A stretch of 47,735 nt of DNA, from contig CALVHN010000008.1 of assembly GCA_944327845.1 (NCBI GenBank), positions 1 to 47,735 of the forward strand. Reading direction: 5' to 3'. The position numbers and the translations under genes are program-made. Shown here piece after piece: positions 20,055 through 29,142 of this stretch. The notes beneath the pieces are model-generated. The model was given only the letters and a program-made list of their open reading frames with translations. It was not told the origin of the DNA and made no database searches. Origin of the DNA: an uncultured Bacilli bacterium. GTDB lineage: Bacteria; Bacillota_I; Bacilli_A; RFN20; CAG-826. How positions within the stretch are numbered: the stretch's first letter is position 1; each line of letters starts with the position of its first letter.

Positions 20055-22346
20055 TTAAATACCGAAGTATTCATTAATATTTGTAAAATTAACAGTCCCA
20101 AACCCTGTTAAATTTGCACCATAACCATATAATCCTTTATCAACAGCATATAAATATAAAGATGATAAAGAATTATTTGTAAATGTTGGAACCATTCCAG
20201 CTAAACAATAACCTTCATTTAACATTGTTTCATTAATAGTTCCACCACTTATATAAGACATAAATAATGAACCCAGATCTGCATTATTTGATAAATAAAA
20301 GTTAGTTGTTCCACTTACTAAATTAAAAGTTCCATAAGTTTCATTATCATTAAATAAGGAATCAGTATATAAAGATAAATAAGATGAAATTACTCCAAAA
20401 GTTGAAGAATAACTACTTAACGCTGTTTCAAGATAATTTTTAAAATTATCGATATAACTTGTATTAGTAGTTACTAAAACGTATGGATTATCGATATTAA
20501 AAGTAAAATTATTATTCGATAAACTTCCAAATATTTGATATATTCCATCTTCAAAACCTTTAGTTGAATCTTTAACTCTAACAATTCCAAAAGGACTAAT
20601 TCCAGCAAGAATTAAAGATGGATTATTTAATAAATCATAATCATAATAAACATAATCTTTATTGTAATAATAAGTTAACATTCCATTAGGAACTGTTCTT
20701 ATATAATTATCTAATAAAATGCCTTCTTTAATTCTGTTTAAATTATTGTCGATTGTTGCATTAAAACTAAAATCGTAGTTTTTTATAGCATCAAGAATAA
20801 ATTCATTATCAACATTTAATGCTTGAGTAATTGTTTCAATTGTTAAATTACCTAAATTTGAAAAATCTATTGAAATAGCAAGGTTATTATCTTCATTTAC
20901 AGAAATTTTATAACCCTTAACAAATCTAAAATAATATTCATCAAGATTAGCTATTTTAAAGCTTGAAGATATTATTGGAAAATAACTTAATAAATTTTCA
21001 TAATCTTCCATTCCATCAACTTGTTCAATTCTTTGATAAACACTTTTTCCATCATCGCTTGTTGTAACATTAGGAAAAGAATTAATATCAAAGTCTTTAA
21101 ATGTTCCTAAATCAAAATAAACTAAATAATCCCAATAACTTTCATTATTTATCAAATCTTTTTTAACTAAACTACAATCAATAAAATTATTATTATCATC
21201 TAATTCAAAACTTAATAATCTATTATTTTTATCTTTCATTCCACCTTTAATAGATAAAATTTTATCCTTAGAATAATCATTTAAATTATCTTTATTAAAA
21301 GATGTAATAGTAAAATAATCTCTTTTATATGAATATCTCAAATTTAATCCATTTGGATTGTCTAATGTAGGAAAATTAGAATAAATATTAAGTCCAATAT
21401 TTTTTGTATTAATAAAATTATAAGCAGTATCAATAAAATCATCGTTATCTTGATAAACAATAATTGGATAGCTTGCTATTAATCCACTTTCATTAGCTTT
21501 TACTACAACATCAAACCAGCCATTAGAATCAAGAACTTCATTAACACCAGGAGTTATTTGATATTCACTTGTTGATAATTCATTAATTTCTTGTTCAATA
21601 ATAATATCTTGATCGATGCTTTCTTTTCTTTTGATAGTTGAAATTTCATTAACAACTAATCCTTGTCTAGAAAAAATACTTCCTTTAACAAATCTTCGAG
21701 CAACATTATTTAAATTTAAGGATAATTCTTTTGTTGTAATTTCATTTTTTACTTCGATACTATATGAAGCATTTCCAAATAAAACTGTCGAAATATCAAC
21801 AATTTTTGCTCCTAAAGTTTCAAAACCATCCATTTCTTCAACATCAACTATATAATCAGTGACAATTAAAGGAATATTTTCTCTTACTCCATCTATAACT
21901 TGATAACAATAAACTTCAAGATTTGAAGTATCTATCGCTTCTCCTAAAAGGTATTCTCTTTTTACATTATCTAAGTTTAAGTCTAATTCATAATCGATAA
22001 CATGTTCTTCATCCGTTACTCTAATATAAATTGAATCGCTAATAGTTTTTTCAATATTTGATAAAGTTAAAACAGTTGTTCCAATTTTAAAAGGTGTGAA
22101 TTCAAGATAATTTTCTTGAATAACTGCTTCTCCAATTGATTCATCTTCTAAGGTAATAGTAAGCTCATCAATTGATAAAGTAGTGTCATATTCAAGGTTA
22201 ATCTTTTGATCAATTGTCACATTTACATTTGATTCTTTGAAACTTAATGTTTGATAGTTGCTATTTTCATCATTATTAGAACAACTTGATAATATTAAAA
22301 TGGAAAAAGAAACTACCAAAGCTATGGCTTGCTTGATAATTTTCAT
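20055..22346 (-). CDS. Large Ig-like surface lipoprotein
   Basis: 763 residues with a lipobox (LSSC, Cys22) after a short signal peptide. Two Ig-like group-3-type domains follow a first beta domain: one starts near residue 120 (LNLDNVKREYLLGEAIDTSN), the next near 205 (LNLNNVARRFVKGSIFSRQG). The C-terminal ~450 residues carry the unnamed module shared with its operon partners (YYYNKDYVYYDY, GIYQIFGSLSNNNF). It is the first gene of the five-lipoprotein operon, with AAAGGAAAATTACG before the ATG. A possible minus-strand promoter with TTGAAA near 22,400 is weak. Confidence 0.75.
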   Translation of the reverse strand: MKIIKQAIALVVSFSILILSSCSNNDENSNYQTLSFKESNVNVTIDQKINLEYDTTLSIDELTITLEDESIGEAVIQENYLEFTPFKIGTTVLTLSNIEKTISDSIYIRVTDEEHVIDYELDLNLDNVKREYLLGEAIDTSNLEVYCYQVIDGVRENIPLIVTDYIVDVEEMDGFETLGAKIVDISTVLFGNASYSIEVKNEITTKELSLNLNNVARRFVKGSIFSRQGLVVNEISTIKRKESIDQDIIIEQEINELSTSEYQITPGVNEVLDSNGWFDVVVKANESGLIASYPIIVYQDNDDFIDTAYNFINTKNIGLNIYSNFPTLDNPNGLNLRYSYKRDYFTITSFNKDNLNDYSKDKILSIKGGMKDKNNRLLSFELDDNNNFIDCSLVKKDLINNESYWDYLVYFDLGTFKDFDINSFPNVTTSDDGKSVYQRIEQVDGMEDYENLLSYFPIISSSFKIANLDEYYFRFVKGYKISVNEDNNLAISIDFSNLGNLTIETITQALNVDNEFILDAIKNYDFSFNATIDNNLNRIKEGILLDNYIRTVPNGMLTYYYNKDYVYYDYDLLNNPSLILAGISPFGIVRVKDSTKGFEDGIYQIFGSLSNNNFTFNIDNPYVLVTTNTSYIDNFKNYLETALSSYSSTFGVISSYLSLYTDSLFNDNETYGTFNLVSGTTNFYLSNNADLGSLFMSYISGGTINETMLNEGYCLAGMVPTFTNNSLSSLYLYAVDKGLYGYGANLTGFGTVNFTNINEYFGI

Positions 22347-22670
22347 CGTAATTTTCCTTTCTTAACTGCATTAAATATAATTAGAATGAAAAAATATCTT
22401 TTCAAAAAGTTAAAAATCCTAATATAAAATTAACATTTTTTAATTATATTTTTCTTTTTTAAGTAATTTATTTTTTGTGGTAATTAATAAACTTATTTTA
22501 TATGTATACTTAAATAATTTATACAAAAATTAGAACTATAAATTATTTTTAAACCGAAATATTATTAAAATAATTGGTTTTTGCAAGGATTTTAATATTT
22601 TTAACAAGTTATTTCCATTATTTTTTAACTTAATCTTTTAACAAAAGTAAAAATTCTATATACTACATCT
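22347..22670. promoter_or_regulatory. Divergent promoter region
   Basis: 324 nt of A/T-rich sequence between the lipoprotein operon and the nucleosidase gene. On the minus strand TTGAAA (22,400-22,405) lies 17 nt from AATTAT (22,377-22,382), a marginal promoter for the lipoproteins. On the plus strand TATATACT at about 22,657 could be a -10 for the nucleosidase, without a convincing -35. No repeat or hairpin stands out. Confidence 0.3.
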
Positions 22671-23663
22671 ATGAGAAAAATTGGATTAATTATTGCTACA
22701 CTTGAAGAAATACAAGCATTTCATAATAAATATAAAAATAGTTTTACTGAAATAGAAACTAAACCTTTTACAATATATCATTCAATATTAGATAATCTTG
22801 AATTATATATATTAAATTCTGGGGTTGGAACAATTAAAGCAAGTATTGCTACTACTATTTTAATTAATAATTATCACTGTGATTTAATTTTAAATTATGG
22901 GGTAGTTGGTTCATTAACTAATAACTTAAATGTTTCTGATATAGTTTTTGTTGATAAAATTGTTCATTATGATTTTGATACTAGTTCAATTGATCATGTT
23001 AAAAAAGGACAATATGAAGAATATGATTCTCCTTTAATTGAGGTTAAACAAAAATATTTAAATATATTAAAAAATTTATTTCCTAAAATAAATGTTGCTT
23101 CTCTTGCTAGCGGGGATAAATTTTTAAGCGACAATCAAACTAAACAATCTTTATATCATGAATTTAATACTTCAATTTGTGATATGGAAAGTGCTGGAAT
23201 TATTTTAACTTCAAATATTTTTAATGTCCCTTCTTTATTTATTAAATCTATTAGCGATTCAAGTAATGGGCAATCAAATATTGAATATGAAAATAATGCT
23301 TCTAATGTTGCTTTATCTTCAATTGATATTTTATTTAAAACAATTGATACATTAAATAAAGAATATTATTTTATATATCAAAACAATAAGATTATTCTTT
23401 TAGATTTAGATAATAATCAAATTGGATATATTGGATATAACATAATTAATTCAACTGTTTTAGATGTAGTAACAACAAAAGTAACTTCTAAATATCAAGG
23501 AAAAGGCTATGCTAAAATTTTAATGCAAGAATATGTTAATTATTTAATTAAGAATAATTTAAAAACAGACTTAACCTGTTCTTATGCTATCAATTATTTT
23601 TTAAAGAATAATGACTTAAATAAATTAATTAATAAAGTTAATAATCCATCTTGTTCTTTATAA
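22671..23663 (+). CDS. MTA/SAH nucleosidase fused to a GNAT acetyltransferase
   Basis: Residues 1-~228 are a 5'-methylthioadenosine/S-adenosylhomocysteine nucleosidase (Pfs family), which hydrolyses the adenine from MTA or SAH. The start IGLIIATLEE carries Glu12/Glu13, NSGVGTIKAS lies at 49-58, the ribose-contacting MES is at 172-174 and the catalytic Asp196 is in ISDSSN. Residues ~232-325 add a GNAT N-acetyltransferase fold, with the acetyl-CoA loop KYQGKGYA at 274-281. Single-domain MTANs are about 230 residues, so the C-terminal domain is a true fusion with no stop or frameshift between. The acceptor of the acetyl group is unknown. No operon partner. Confidence 0.82.
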   Translation: MRKIGLIIATLEEIQAFHNKYKNSFTEIETKPFTIYHSILDNLELYILNSGVGTIKASIATTILINNYHCDLILNYGVVGSLTNNLNVSDIVFVDKIVHYDFDTSSIDHVKKGQYEEYDSPLIEVKQKYLNILKNLFPKINVASLASGDKFLSDNQTKQSLYHEFNTSICDMESAGIILTSNIFNVPSLFIKSISDSSNGQSNIEYENNASNVALSSIDILFKTIDTLNKEYYFIYQNNKIILLDLDNNQIGYIGYNIINSTVLDVVTTKVTSKYQGKGYAKILMQEYVNYLIKNNLKTDLTCSYAINYFLKNNDLNKLINKVNNPSCSL

Positions 23664-23856
23664 TTGCACATTTTAATATTTCAGTTCTTATTTTCACTTT
23701 TAAAAAAATCAGGATAAAATTTTCTATGTATTTTACATAATTACAAATTATTACAAAATTAACTTTACAGATAAATTATTATTCGCTAAAATTTTGCTCA
23801 ATGAAAAGAAATTGCTTTAGATTTAAATTGAAAAAAATAATTATATAAGTCAATAT

Positions 23857-23883
23857 AGCCTCCAATTTAAGGGGGCTTTTTTT
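23857..23883 (+). terminator. Hairpin with U-tract upstream of uraA (terminator or attenuator)
   Basis: AGCCTCC, loop AATTTAA, then GGGGGCT followed by seven T: a 7-bp stem (one G-U pair) with a clear U-tract. It lies 193 nt after the nucleosidase gene and 42 nt before the permease start. A possible promoter (TTGCTC, 18 nt, TAGATT) lies just upstream of it, which would place the hairpin in the permease leader as an attenuator. No PyrR-box or known riboswitch was recognised. Confidence 0.7.
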
Positions 23884-23924
23884 CTGTTTTAATTTAAAGT
23901 AATTTAAAGAAAGGGGGAATTGAT

Positions 23925-25547
23925 ATGAAATTTAATCTTAAAGAACTTAAGAGTAAATTTAGTGGAAAAGATGTCGTATTATCTTTCCAACACATGTTTG
24001 CAATGCTTGGTTCAACTATTCTTGTCCCAATGCTTTGTGGTTTAAGTGTTCCTCTTACCTTAATGTGTGCAGGTATCGGAACACTTATTTTTTATTTTGT
24101 TACAAAAAGAAAAGTACCAGTCTTTTTAGGAAGTTCATTTGCATTACTTCCATGTTTAATTGCAATTATGACCTGGCCTACAGAAACTGGAGCAGCGCCT
24201 GATTTAACTATAGGAAGTGCTGATTACAATCAAAGAGCTGCAGTTGTTATGATTTGCGTAATGATTGTTGGTATTATTTCCATGATTTTCTCACTTCTTG
24301 TTAAATTAATAGGACCTGAAAAAATTAAAAAATTATTACCTCCAGTTGTTACTGGACCAATTATTATGCTCATTGGTTTAACAATGATCACAAAAATGTT
24401 TTATAACAATTTATTTGGACAATATGTTGGAGTTGATGGAGGTCCTGATGCTTGGAAAGTATGGACTTCTGCTGGTATTACGTTAATAACTATTGTTGCT
24501 ATTAATGCTTTTGCTAAACCAAAATCATTCTTAAAAATTATTCCAGTTCTTATTGGATTTATCGTTGGTTATATTTATTCACTTATTATTTCTATTCCAG
24601 GGATCCCTGGAACTCCATTAATTGATTTTGCTGATTTTACAAATGGCACTCTTTTTGGAGCAGATAAAATTATTATCTTCCAACAAGCAGATAAAATTTG
24701 GGGATATTTTGGTCCTGAAGGATTAGGAAATATTGATGTTGATATGCTTGTTTCAGGTATCTTAATGGCTGCACCAATGGCTCTTGTTACATTTATGGAA
24801 CATATTGGTGATATTAGTGCAAACTCAACAATTTGTAATAAAGATTTCATGACTGATCCAGGTTTACATAGAACAGTTTTAGGTGATGCTTTATCAACAA
24901 CTGTTAGTGGTTTACTTGGTGGACCAGATATTACAACTTATGGCGAAAACAGTGCAGTTTTAGCAATTACTAAAAACTTTAGTACAAGAAATATTGCTTT
25001 AGCTGCTGTCTTTGCAATTATTATGGGTGTATTTACTCCTATTGGAAACTTATTTGAAACTATTCCTCAACCTGTTGTTGGTGGAGCTTCAATTATTCTC
25101 TTTGGTATGATTGCCGGAAATGGTTTAAGAAGTTTAGTTGATGCAAAAGTTGATATGTCAAATACTAAAAACCTTTTAATTGTCTCAATCACTTTAGGTG
25201 TTGGTTTAGGAATTTCTGGCTTATCTTTAATCGGAGATGTCACAGGAAATTCAGCATTTAAAATTATGATTGGTGATGTTGAAATTTCTGCTTTAGCTAT
25301 TGCAACAATTTTAGCAATAATTTTAAACTTAATTATTCCTTCAACTAAAGAAGAAATAGAACCAGTACTTGATGATATTAATCCTGTTTCATTATCTCAA
25401 GCAAGTGGTATTGAAGGATTAGATGTTGTTAAAGAAGAAAAAGAAGAAACAGAAAATAAAGAAACTAAAAACCAAAGATTTTATTGGTTTAGTTTTAAAA
25501 AGAAAGAAGATAAAAAAGAAGATAGTGAATCTAATAAAATAGATTAA
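23925..25547 (+). CDS. uraA: Uracil-xanthine permease (NCS2 family)
   Basis: Imports uracil, probably with protons, across the cytoplasmic membrane. There are about 12-14 hydrophobic segments. Key nucleobase-site motifs are seen: FMEHIGDISA with the conserved Glu, and GGPDITTYGENSAV, matching the UraA TTYGEN motif. The start is supported by AAAGGGGG upstream. At 540 residues it is about 100 longer than usual. The extra includes a charged Lys/Glu-rich cytoplasmic tail after residue ~480 and a loop after the third helix region. It is monocistronic with a good terminator. Uracil is the likely substrate; xanthine or related bases cannot be excluded. Confidence 0.9.
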   Translation: MKFNLKELKSKFSGKDVVLSFQHMFAMLGSTILVPMLCGLSVPLTLMCAGIGTLIFYFVTKRKVPVFLGSSFALLPCLIAIMTWPTETGAAPDLTIGSADYNQRAAVVMICVMIVGIISMIFSLLVKLIGPEKIKKLLPPVVTGPIIMLIGLTMITKMFYNNLFGQYVGVDGGPDAWKVWTSAGITLITIVAINAFAKPKSFLKIIPVLIGFIVGYIYSLIISIPGIPGTPLIDFADFTNGTLFGADKIIIFQQADKIWGYFGPEGLGNIDVDMLVSGILMAAPMALVTFMEHIGDISANSTICNKDFMTDPGLHRTVLGDALSTTVSGLLGGPDITTYGENSAVLAITKNFSTRNIALAAVFAIIMGVFTPIGNLFETIPQPVVGGASIILFGMIAGNGLRSLVDAKVDMSNTKNLLIVSITLGVGLGISGLSLIGDVTGNSAFKIMIGDVEISALAIATILAIILNLIIPSTKEEIEPVLDDINPVSLSQASGIEGLDVVKEEKEETENKETKNQRFYWFSFKKKEDKKEDSESNKID

Positions 25548-25551
25548 AAAA

Positions 25552-25571
25552 CCTTCTAAATTCAAATATTT
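25552..25571 (+). repeat. Dispersed 20-bp repeat, copy 2
   Basis: CCTTCTAAATTCAAATATTT lies 5 nt after the permease stop. It is 19/20 identical to the copy at 3978-3997 and 17/20 to that at 37,184-37,203. Confidence 0.55.
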
Positions 25572-25575
25572 TAAG

Positions 25576-25615
25576 AAAAAGTATATATTAATTTAATGAA
25601 ATATATACTTTTTTT
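25576..25615 (+). terminator. Intrinsic terminator of uraA
   Basis: AAAAAGTATATATT and its exact complement AATATATACTTTTT form a 14-bp stem over a 9-nt loop, ending in a run of T. It lies 29 nt after the uraA stop. Confidence 0.8.
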
Positions 25616-25652
25616 ATTACATAGATATTTATTTCTCTTAATATTTAATTAA

Positions 25653-26280
25653 CTAAATATCATACTTAACTAAGATATTATGTGGTGTTTTTAAAAGTAA
25701 AGCTCCTAAAGGAATAAGCACTGAAATAAATACTAAAATATAACCTACGATAATTCCTAAAAAGATAAATAATGAAGAAGAAATTACACCAAAAATTAAA
25801 TAAATTAAAGCTAGCATAGCAAAATAAGGAATTAAAAATTGTAAAGTTAAAGTAATAAATGTATTTATTAAATAATGCGATACAATCTGTATTCTTCTCA
25901 TACCTAAGGATCGATAAATTCCAATAGCTTTTAAATCATATGCCATTCTTGATCTAAATAATAATCCATATAAAAGTAACTCAATTAAAATAACAAATAT
26001 GATAACAGCATAGAAAATATAATAGTAATAACTTGTTGGAACATTAATTAAAACTGATAAATTATTAACTTCAATTTCTTTACTATTATTATTTAATATT
26101 TAATATTTTTTCATTACTTAAAAAGTATGCCTATCACTAACTAATCTTTCCACAATAAATAAGTTTATCTATTGTTTTTTCATCTCGATTTTCTATTTCG
26201 ATAATATTTATATGAAAATTATAGATTATTATCAACAAAACAAAATAAGATTTAATTACATTTTCCTTACTTTTATTATA
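25653..26280 (-). pseudogene. Decayed FtsX-type ABC permease, C-terminal part
   Basis: The last 97 codons (25,653-25,946) encode an FtsX-like permease end: IGIYRSLGMRRIQIV, then two more membrane segments. Coding similarity continues upstream without a start. YYYYIFYAVIIFVILIELL adds a further membrane helix, preceded by pieces such as SNEKILNI and IEIENRDEKTIDKLI in other frames, interrupted by stops near 26,100-26,150. Most of the gene, and any ATPase partner, is gone. It follows the GHKL/LytTR genes on the same strand. Such pairs often control peptide or antibiotic transporters, so this may be their lost target. Confidence 0.65.
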
Positions 26281-26343
26281 AAAAACATTGCAAAACTTCG
26301 ATATTTTTTAAAAAATTTATTTAATTGACTTACTTTTTAAAAA

Positions 26344-27690
26344 TTAAGTCTCATTTCTTACAAATAAAATAGATACTATAAAAATATTATTACTTGCATC
26401 TATTTGAAGAGAACCACCATATTTTTCGGCAATTAACTTAATTGATTTAACTCCAAATCCATGATAATTAGAATCTTCTTTTGTCGATATTGGCAAACCA
26501 TTAAAGAATTTAATTTTTCCTGAGTAAGGGTTTTTACATGAAATTGAGATTAAATTACCTACACTTTTAATCTTTAATGTTATATTTTTTTCACCTTTAA
26601 TTTTATTAACTGATTCAATTGCATTATCTAATAAATTACCAAATAAAGAATATATATCCTCTTCCTTCATAAAATCTAATAATTTTCCATCAACTAATGT
26701 CGTAAGTTTAATTTGATATTTTGAACAGATAAAAGTTTTTTCAGTTAGTATGGTATCTAAGGCATTATTATTAGTTTTTATTGATTGATCATAGATTGTA
26801 ATAAGTTTATTTATATCGTTAATTGCTTCTTCATTAATATTTTGCTTCTTTCCTAATTCTCTAATTTGATGACGAAAATCATGACATTTAATATTAATTA
26901 AATCAATTGTTTCTTTTGAAATTGTATATTGTTTTCTCTCTTCATTTCTTAATTCATTAATAATTTCATTTTCTTTTTTTAAAGAATTTGAATAAGATAG
27001 TTCGAATATAAATAGTAAAGTTAAAAAGCAACATAAAGCATTAACTAAAGCAATAACACCAAGATAAATTCTTTCAAAATGAATACCCGAATAATAAGAA
27101 ATCGCACTATTTAAGGCAATATCTAAAACAAGAAAAACCGCTCCAAGTAAAAATATAATCCAATCATTTCTCTTTTCAAAATTGATTTGAGGAGTTACAC
27201 GTCTTGCAAAAATTATGTAAGCAAACCAATAAATATTAACAAAAGAAACAAAATAAAAAACAATATCTAAATTATTTGAGAATAATCCTAAATTATCATA
27301 ATCATATATTCCACCAGGATTAAAATCACCTGCAACAAAAAAGTTATTTAAACTTGAATATATTTCATAAGCGATGTGTTCAGTCGTATATCCACAAATT
27401 AAAACAAAAAATAATGTTCTCCAATCAATATCAAAAAGAAAATAAGCTGCAAAGTATGTAAAAATAAAAAATAAAAAGAACATCATCATTTGATAAAAAG
27501 CGTTTGGTGTTGGTATTGGGAAAGCTAGTGAAAATAATAAAGCTAAAAATATACCAAGAGGTGCTTTCCATATGAATCCTTTCTTTTTAGGTAATTTAAC
27601 ACAAAATAAAAGTTCGCCAATTATTAATTGGCACATAAACATTATTCGATAAACAAAAAGACTATTTATTGGATATAGTACACCTAGCAT
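26344..27690 (-). CDS. GHKL-type sensor histidine kinase
   Basis: 448 residues. About six to seven membrane helices occupy residues 1-235, followed by a coiled linker and a cytoplasmic kinase domain. The phosphoacceptor region is KCHDFRHQI (His270), as in the AgrC/VirS group. The N-box is FGNLLDNAIESV and the G-box is YHGFGVKSI, marking the GHKL ATPase. It probably senses an extracellular peptide or membrane stress and phosphorylates the LytTR regulator encoded just upstream. Its start overlaps that gene's stop by one base (TAATG). Confidence 0.88.
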   Translation of the reverse strand: MLGVLYPINSLFVYRIMFMCQLIIGELLFCVKLPKKKGFIWKAPLGIFLALLFSLAFPIPTPNAFYQMMMFFLFFIFTYFAAYFLFDIDWRTLFFVLICGYTTEHIAYEIYSSLNNFFVAGDFNPGGIYDYDNLGLFSNNLDIVFYFVSFVNIYWFAYIIFARRVTPQINFEKRNDWIIFLLGAVFLVLDIALNSAISYYSGIHFERIYLGVIALVNALCCFLTLLFIFELSYSNSLKKENEIINELRNEERKQYTISKETIDLINIKCHDFRHQIRELGKKQNINEEAINDINKLITIYDQSIKTNNNALDTILTEKTFICSKYQIKLTTLVDGKLLDFMKEEDIYSLFGNLLDNAIESVNKIKGEKNITLKIKSVGNLISISCKNPYSGKIKFFNGLPISTKEDSNYHGFGVKSIKLIAEKYGGSLQIDASNNIFIVSILFVRNET

Positions 27691-28403
27691 TAATTAATTC
27701 CTAAAAAAATATTGAGATCCTGCAAGAATTTTTTTCTTTTTGGATGGGAAATCAATAATTCTTTACCTTTAACAATAACTGTATATCCATCAATTTTTTC
27801 AACATAATTTAAATTAACTAAAAAACAAGAATTACACATTGAAAATGAGTGTTTTTCTAGATCGTTTGATATATCTTTTAAAGAACCATAAACTGTAATA
27901 TCTCCATTATTAATTGTATGATAGATTAATTTATGACTACTTACTTCTATATAAATTATATCTTTAATTAAAACAATAATTTTTGATCCATTAGTTGAAA
28001 GCAGCACTTTTTCAAAATGAAGATTATTTACTTTTTTAATCACAGATATTAGTCTATTTTCAAAATCAGTTTCAGAATAAGGTTTAACAAGATAATCAAT
28101 TGCATTAACTGTATATCCTTCAATTGCATATTGAACTAAGTTTGAAATAAAAATAATAAAAACATCTTTATCAATTTCTCTAATTTTTTGACTTATTTTT
28201 ATTCCATTCTCATCTTTTCCAAGTTCAATATCCATTAAAATAATATCAAACTTACCATATTCAAAATTAAATAAAAATTTACTCCCATCATCAAAAACTG
28301 AAAGATAAATCTTATCCTCTATTTTTTCTTCTAAATTTTTTAATAAACTATTGATTTTGGATTGTTCTAAAACTTCATCTTCTACTAACGCAATCTTAAT
28401 CAT
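27690..28403 (-). CDS. LytTR-family response regulator
   Basis: The receiver domain is at 1-~120, with acidic EDE at 8-10, phospho-acceptor Asp58 (ILMDIE) and the conserved Lys in VKPYSE. A LytTR DNA-binding domain follows at ~135-237. I place the start at 28,403 (MIKIALVEDE), giving 237 residues, because AAAGG lies 8 nt upstream. A longer frame beginning at 28,460 would add 19 residues encoded by the TA repeat and lacks a ribosome site. It forms a two-gene operon with the kinase. LytTR proteins bind direct repeats upstream of targets; no such site was identified. Confidence 0.88.
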   Translation of the reverse strand: MIKIALVEDEVLEQSKINSLLKNLEEKIEDKIYLSVFDDGSKFLFNFEYGKFDIILMDIELGKDENGIKISQKIREIDKDVFIIFISNLVQYAIEGYTVNAIDYLVKPYSETDFENRLISVIKKVNNLHFEKVLLSTNGSKIIVLIKDIIYIEVSSHKLIYHTINNGDITVYGSLKDISNDLEKHSFSMCNSCFLVNLNYVEKIDGYTVIVKGKELLISHPKRKKFLQDLNIFLGIN

Positions 28404-28421
28404 GATGGTTACCTTTCTTAA

Positions 28422-28460
28422 ATTATAAGTATATATATATATATATATATCAAGTGTCAT
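28422..28460 (-). promoter_or_regulatory. Promoter region containing a (TA)n tract
   Basis: An uninterrupted AT/TA run of about 20 nt (28,431-28,450) lies between TTGATA (28,453-28,448) and a consensus TATAAT (28,427-28,422) on the minus strand, a spacer of 20 nt. An alternative reading is ATGACA (28,460-28,455), 17 nt, then TATATA within the tract. In either reading the tract is in the core promoter of the two-component operon. Confidence 0.5.
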
Positions 28461-28542
28461 AAGGTTTCTGAAAAGTGATTACATTATGATTCATAATAAC
28501 TATTTTTAAAAAAACAATAAGGTTTTGCAAAGTTTTAAAAGT

Positions 28543-28568
28543 AAAGAGCAAGCTTTTGCTTGCTCTTT
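28543..28568 (-). terminator. Terminator of the GH3 operon
   Basis: AAAGAGCAAGC and GCTTGCTCTTT form an 11-bp perfect stem with a 4-nt loop, 27 nt after the last gene of the leftward glycosidase operon. On the minus strand it is followed by ACTTTTAAAA. It insulates that operon from the two-component genes. Confidence 0.8.
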
Positions 28569-28594
28569 ATTTTTATAAAAATCTTTAGAAACTA

Positions 28595-29140
28595 TTATTG
28601 TTCTATAGTATCTGCTGGTTTATTTTTAGCAACATCTTTTAAATCTTTTTGGTGAAGAATTATTAACGCTGCAGGATAAGAAGCGACAATTGATAATAAA
28701 GCAAAGACAGGAACTAAAATATTTCCATATTCAATTCCCCATTGTCCTTGGGTAAAGCCTAATTCACTATTAAGTGTATTAAAACCAGTGATAAATAAAG
28801 CACAACTACAAATAGCAGCGCCTATTAAAATTGTAGCCATACTACTAACACTTAAAATTGTCATTATAAGAGAATTAGCTTTTTTCATTATAAGTAAGAC
28901 AATTAAAGCAATTGTAGCTAATATAGATAAACATATAAGAATGATTCCAAAAATCATAAGTGGAGAAGCTTCTAATCTTACATCTGCACCAGTTGCTAAT
29001 TGAAACATTGATAAACTTGGTTTATCTCTTTCAAAGACAGCTGGAGTAAATAAGAAACCAAATGTTAAAATTCCAAATAATAAAGCAACAGCTTCACAAA
29101 TGATATAAATCATATTTTTGTTTTCAAATAACTTTTTCAT
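28595..29140 (-). CDS. Small four-helix membrane protein
   Basis: 181 residues with four hydrophobic segments (about 10-32, 60-84, 92-117, 136-160) and short charged ends. No recognised family. It starts 2 nt after the stop of the GH3 glycosidase gene, and its ribosome site (GAAGGAAG) lies inside that gene's end. The two are thus translationally coupled and probably work together at the membrane, for example in anchoring or organising the glycosidase. That role is inference from position only. Confidence 0.6.
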   Translation of the reverse strand: MKKLFENKNMIYIICEAVALLFGILTFGFLFTPAVFERDKPSLSMFQLATGADVRLEASPLMIFGIILICLSILATIALIVLLIMKKANSLIMTILSVSSMATILIGAAICSCALFITGFNTLNSELGFTQGQWGIEYGNILVPVFALLSIVASYPAALIILHQKDLKDVAKNKPADTIEQ

Positions 29141-29142
29141 AA

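Noticed and set aside
28404-28460. 19-residue N-terminal extension of the LytTR regulator encoded by the TA repeat
   Set aside because: The internal ATG has a ribosome site and begins exactly at the conserved receiver-domain start; the upstream ATG has none.
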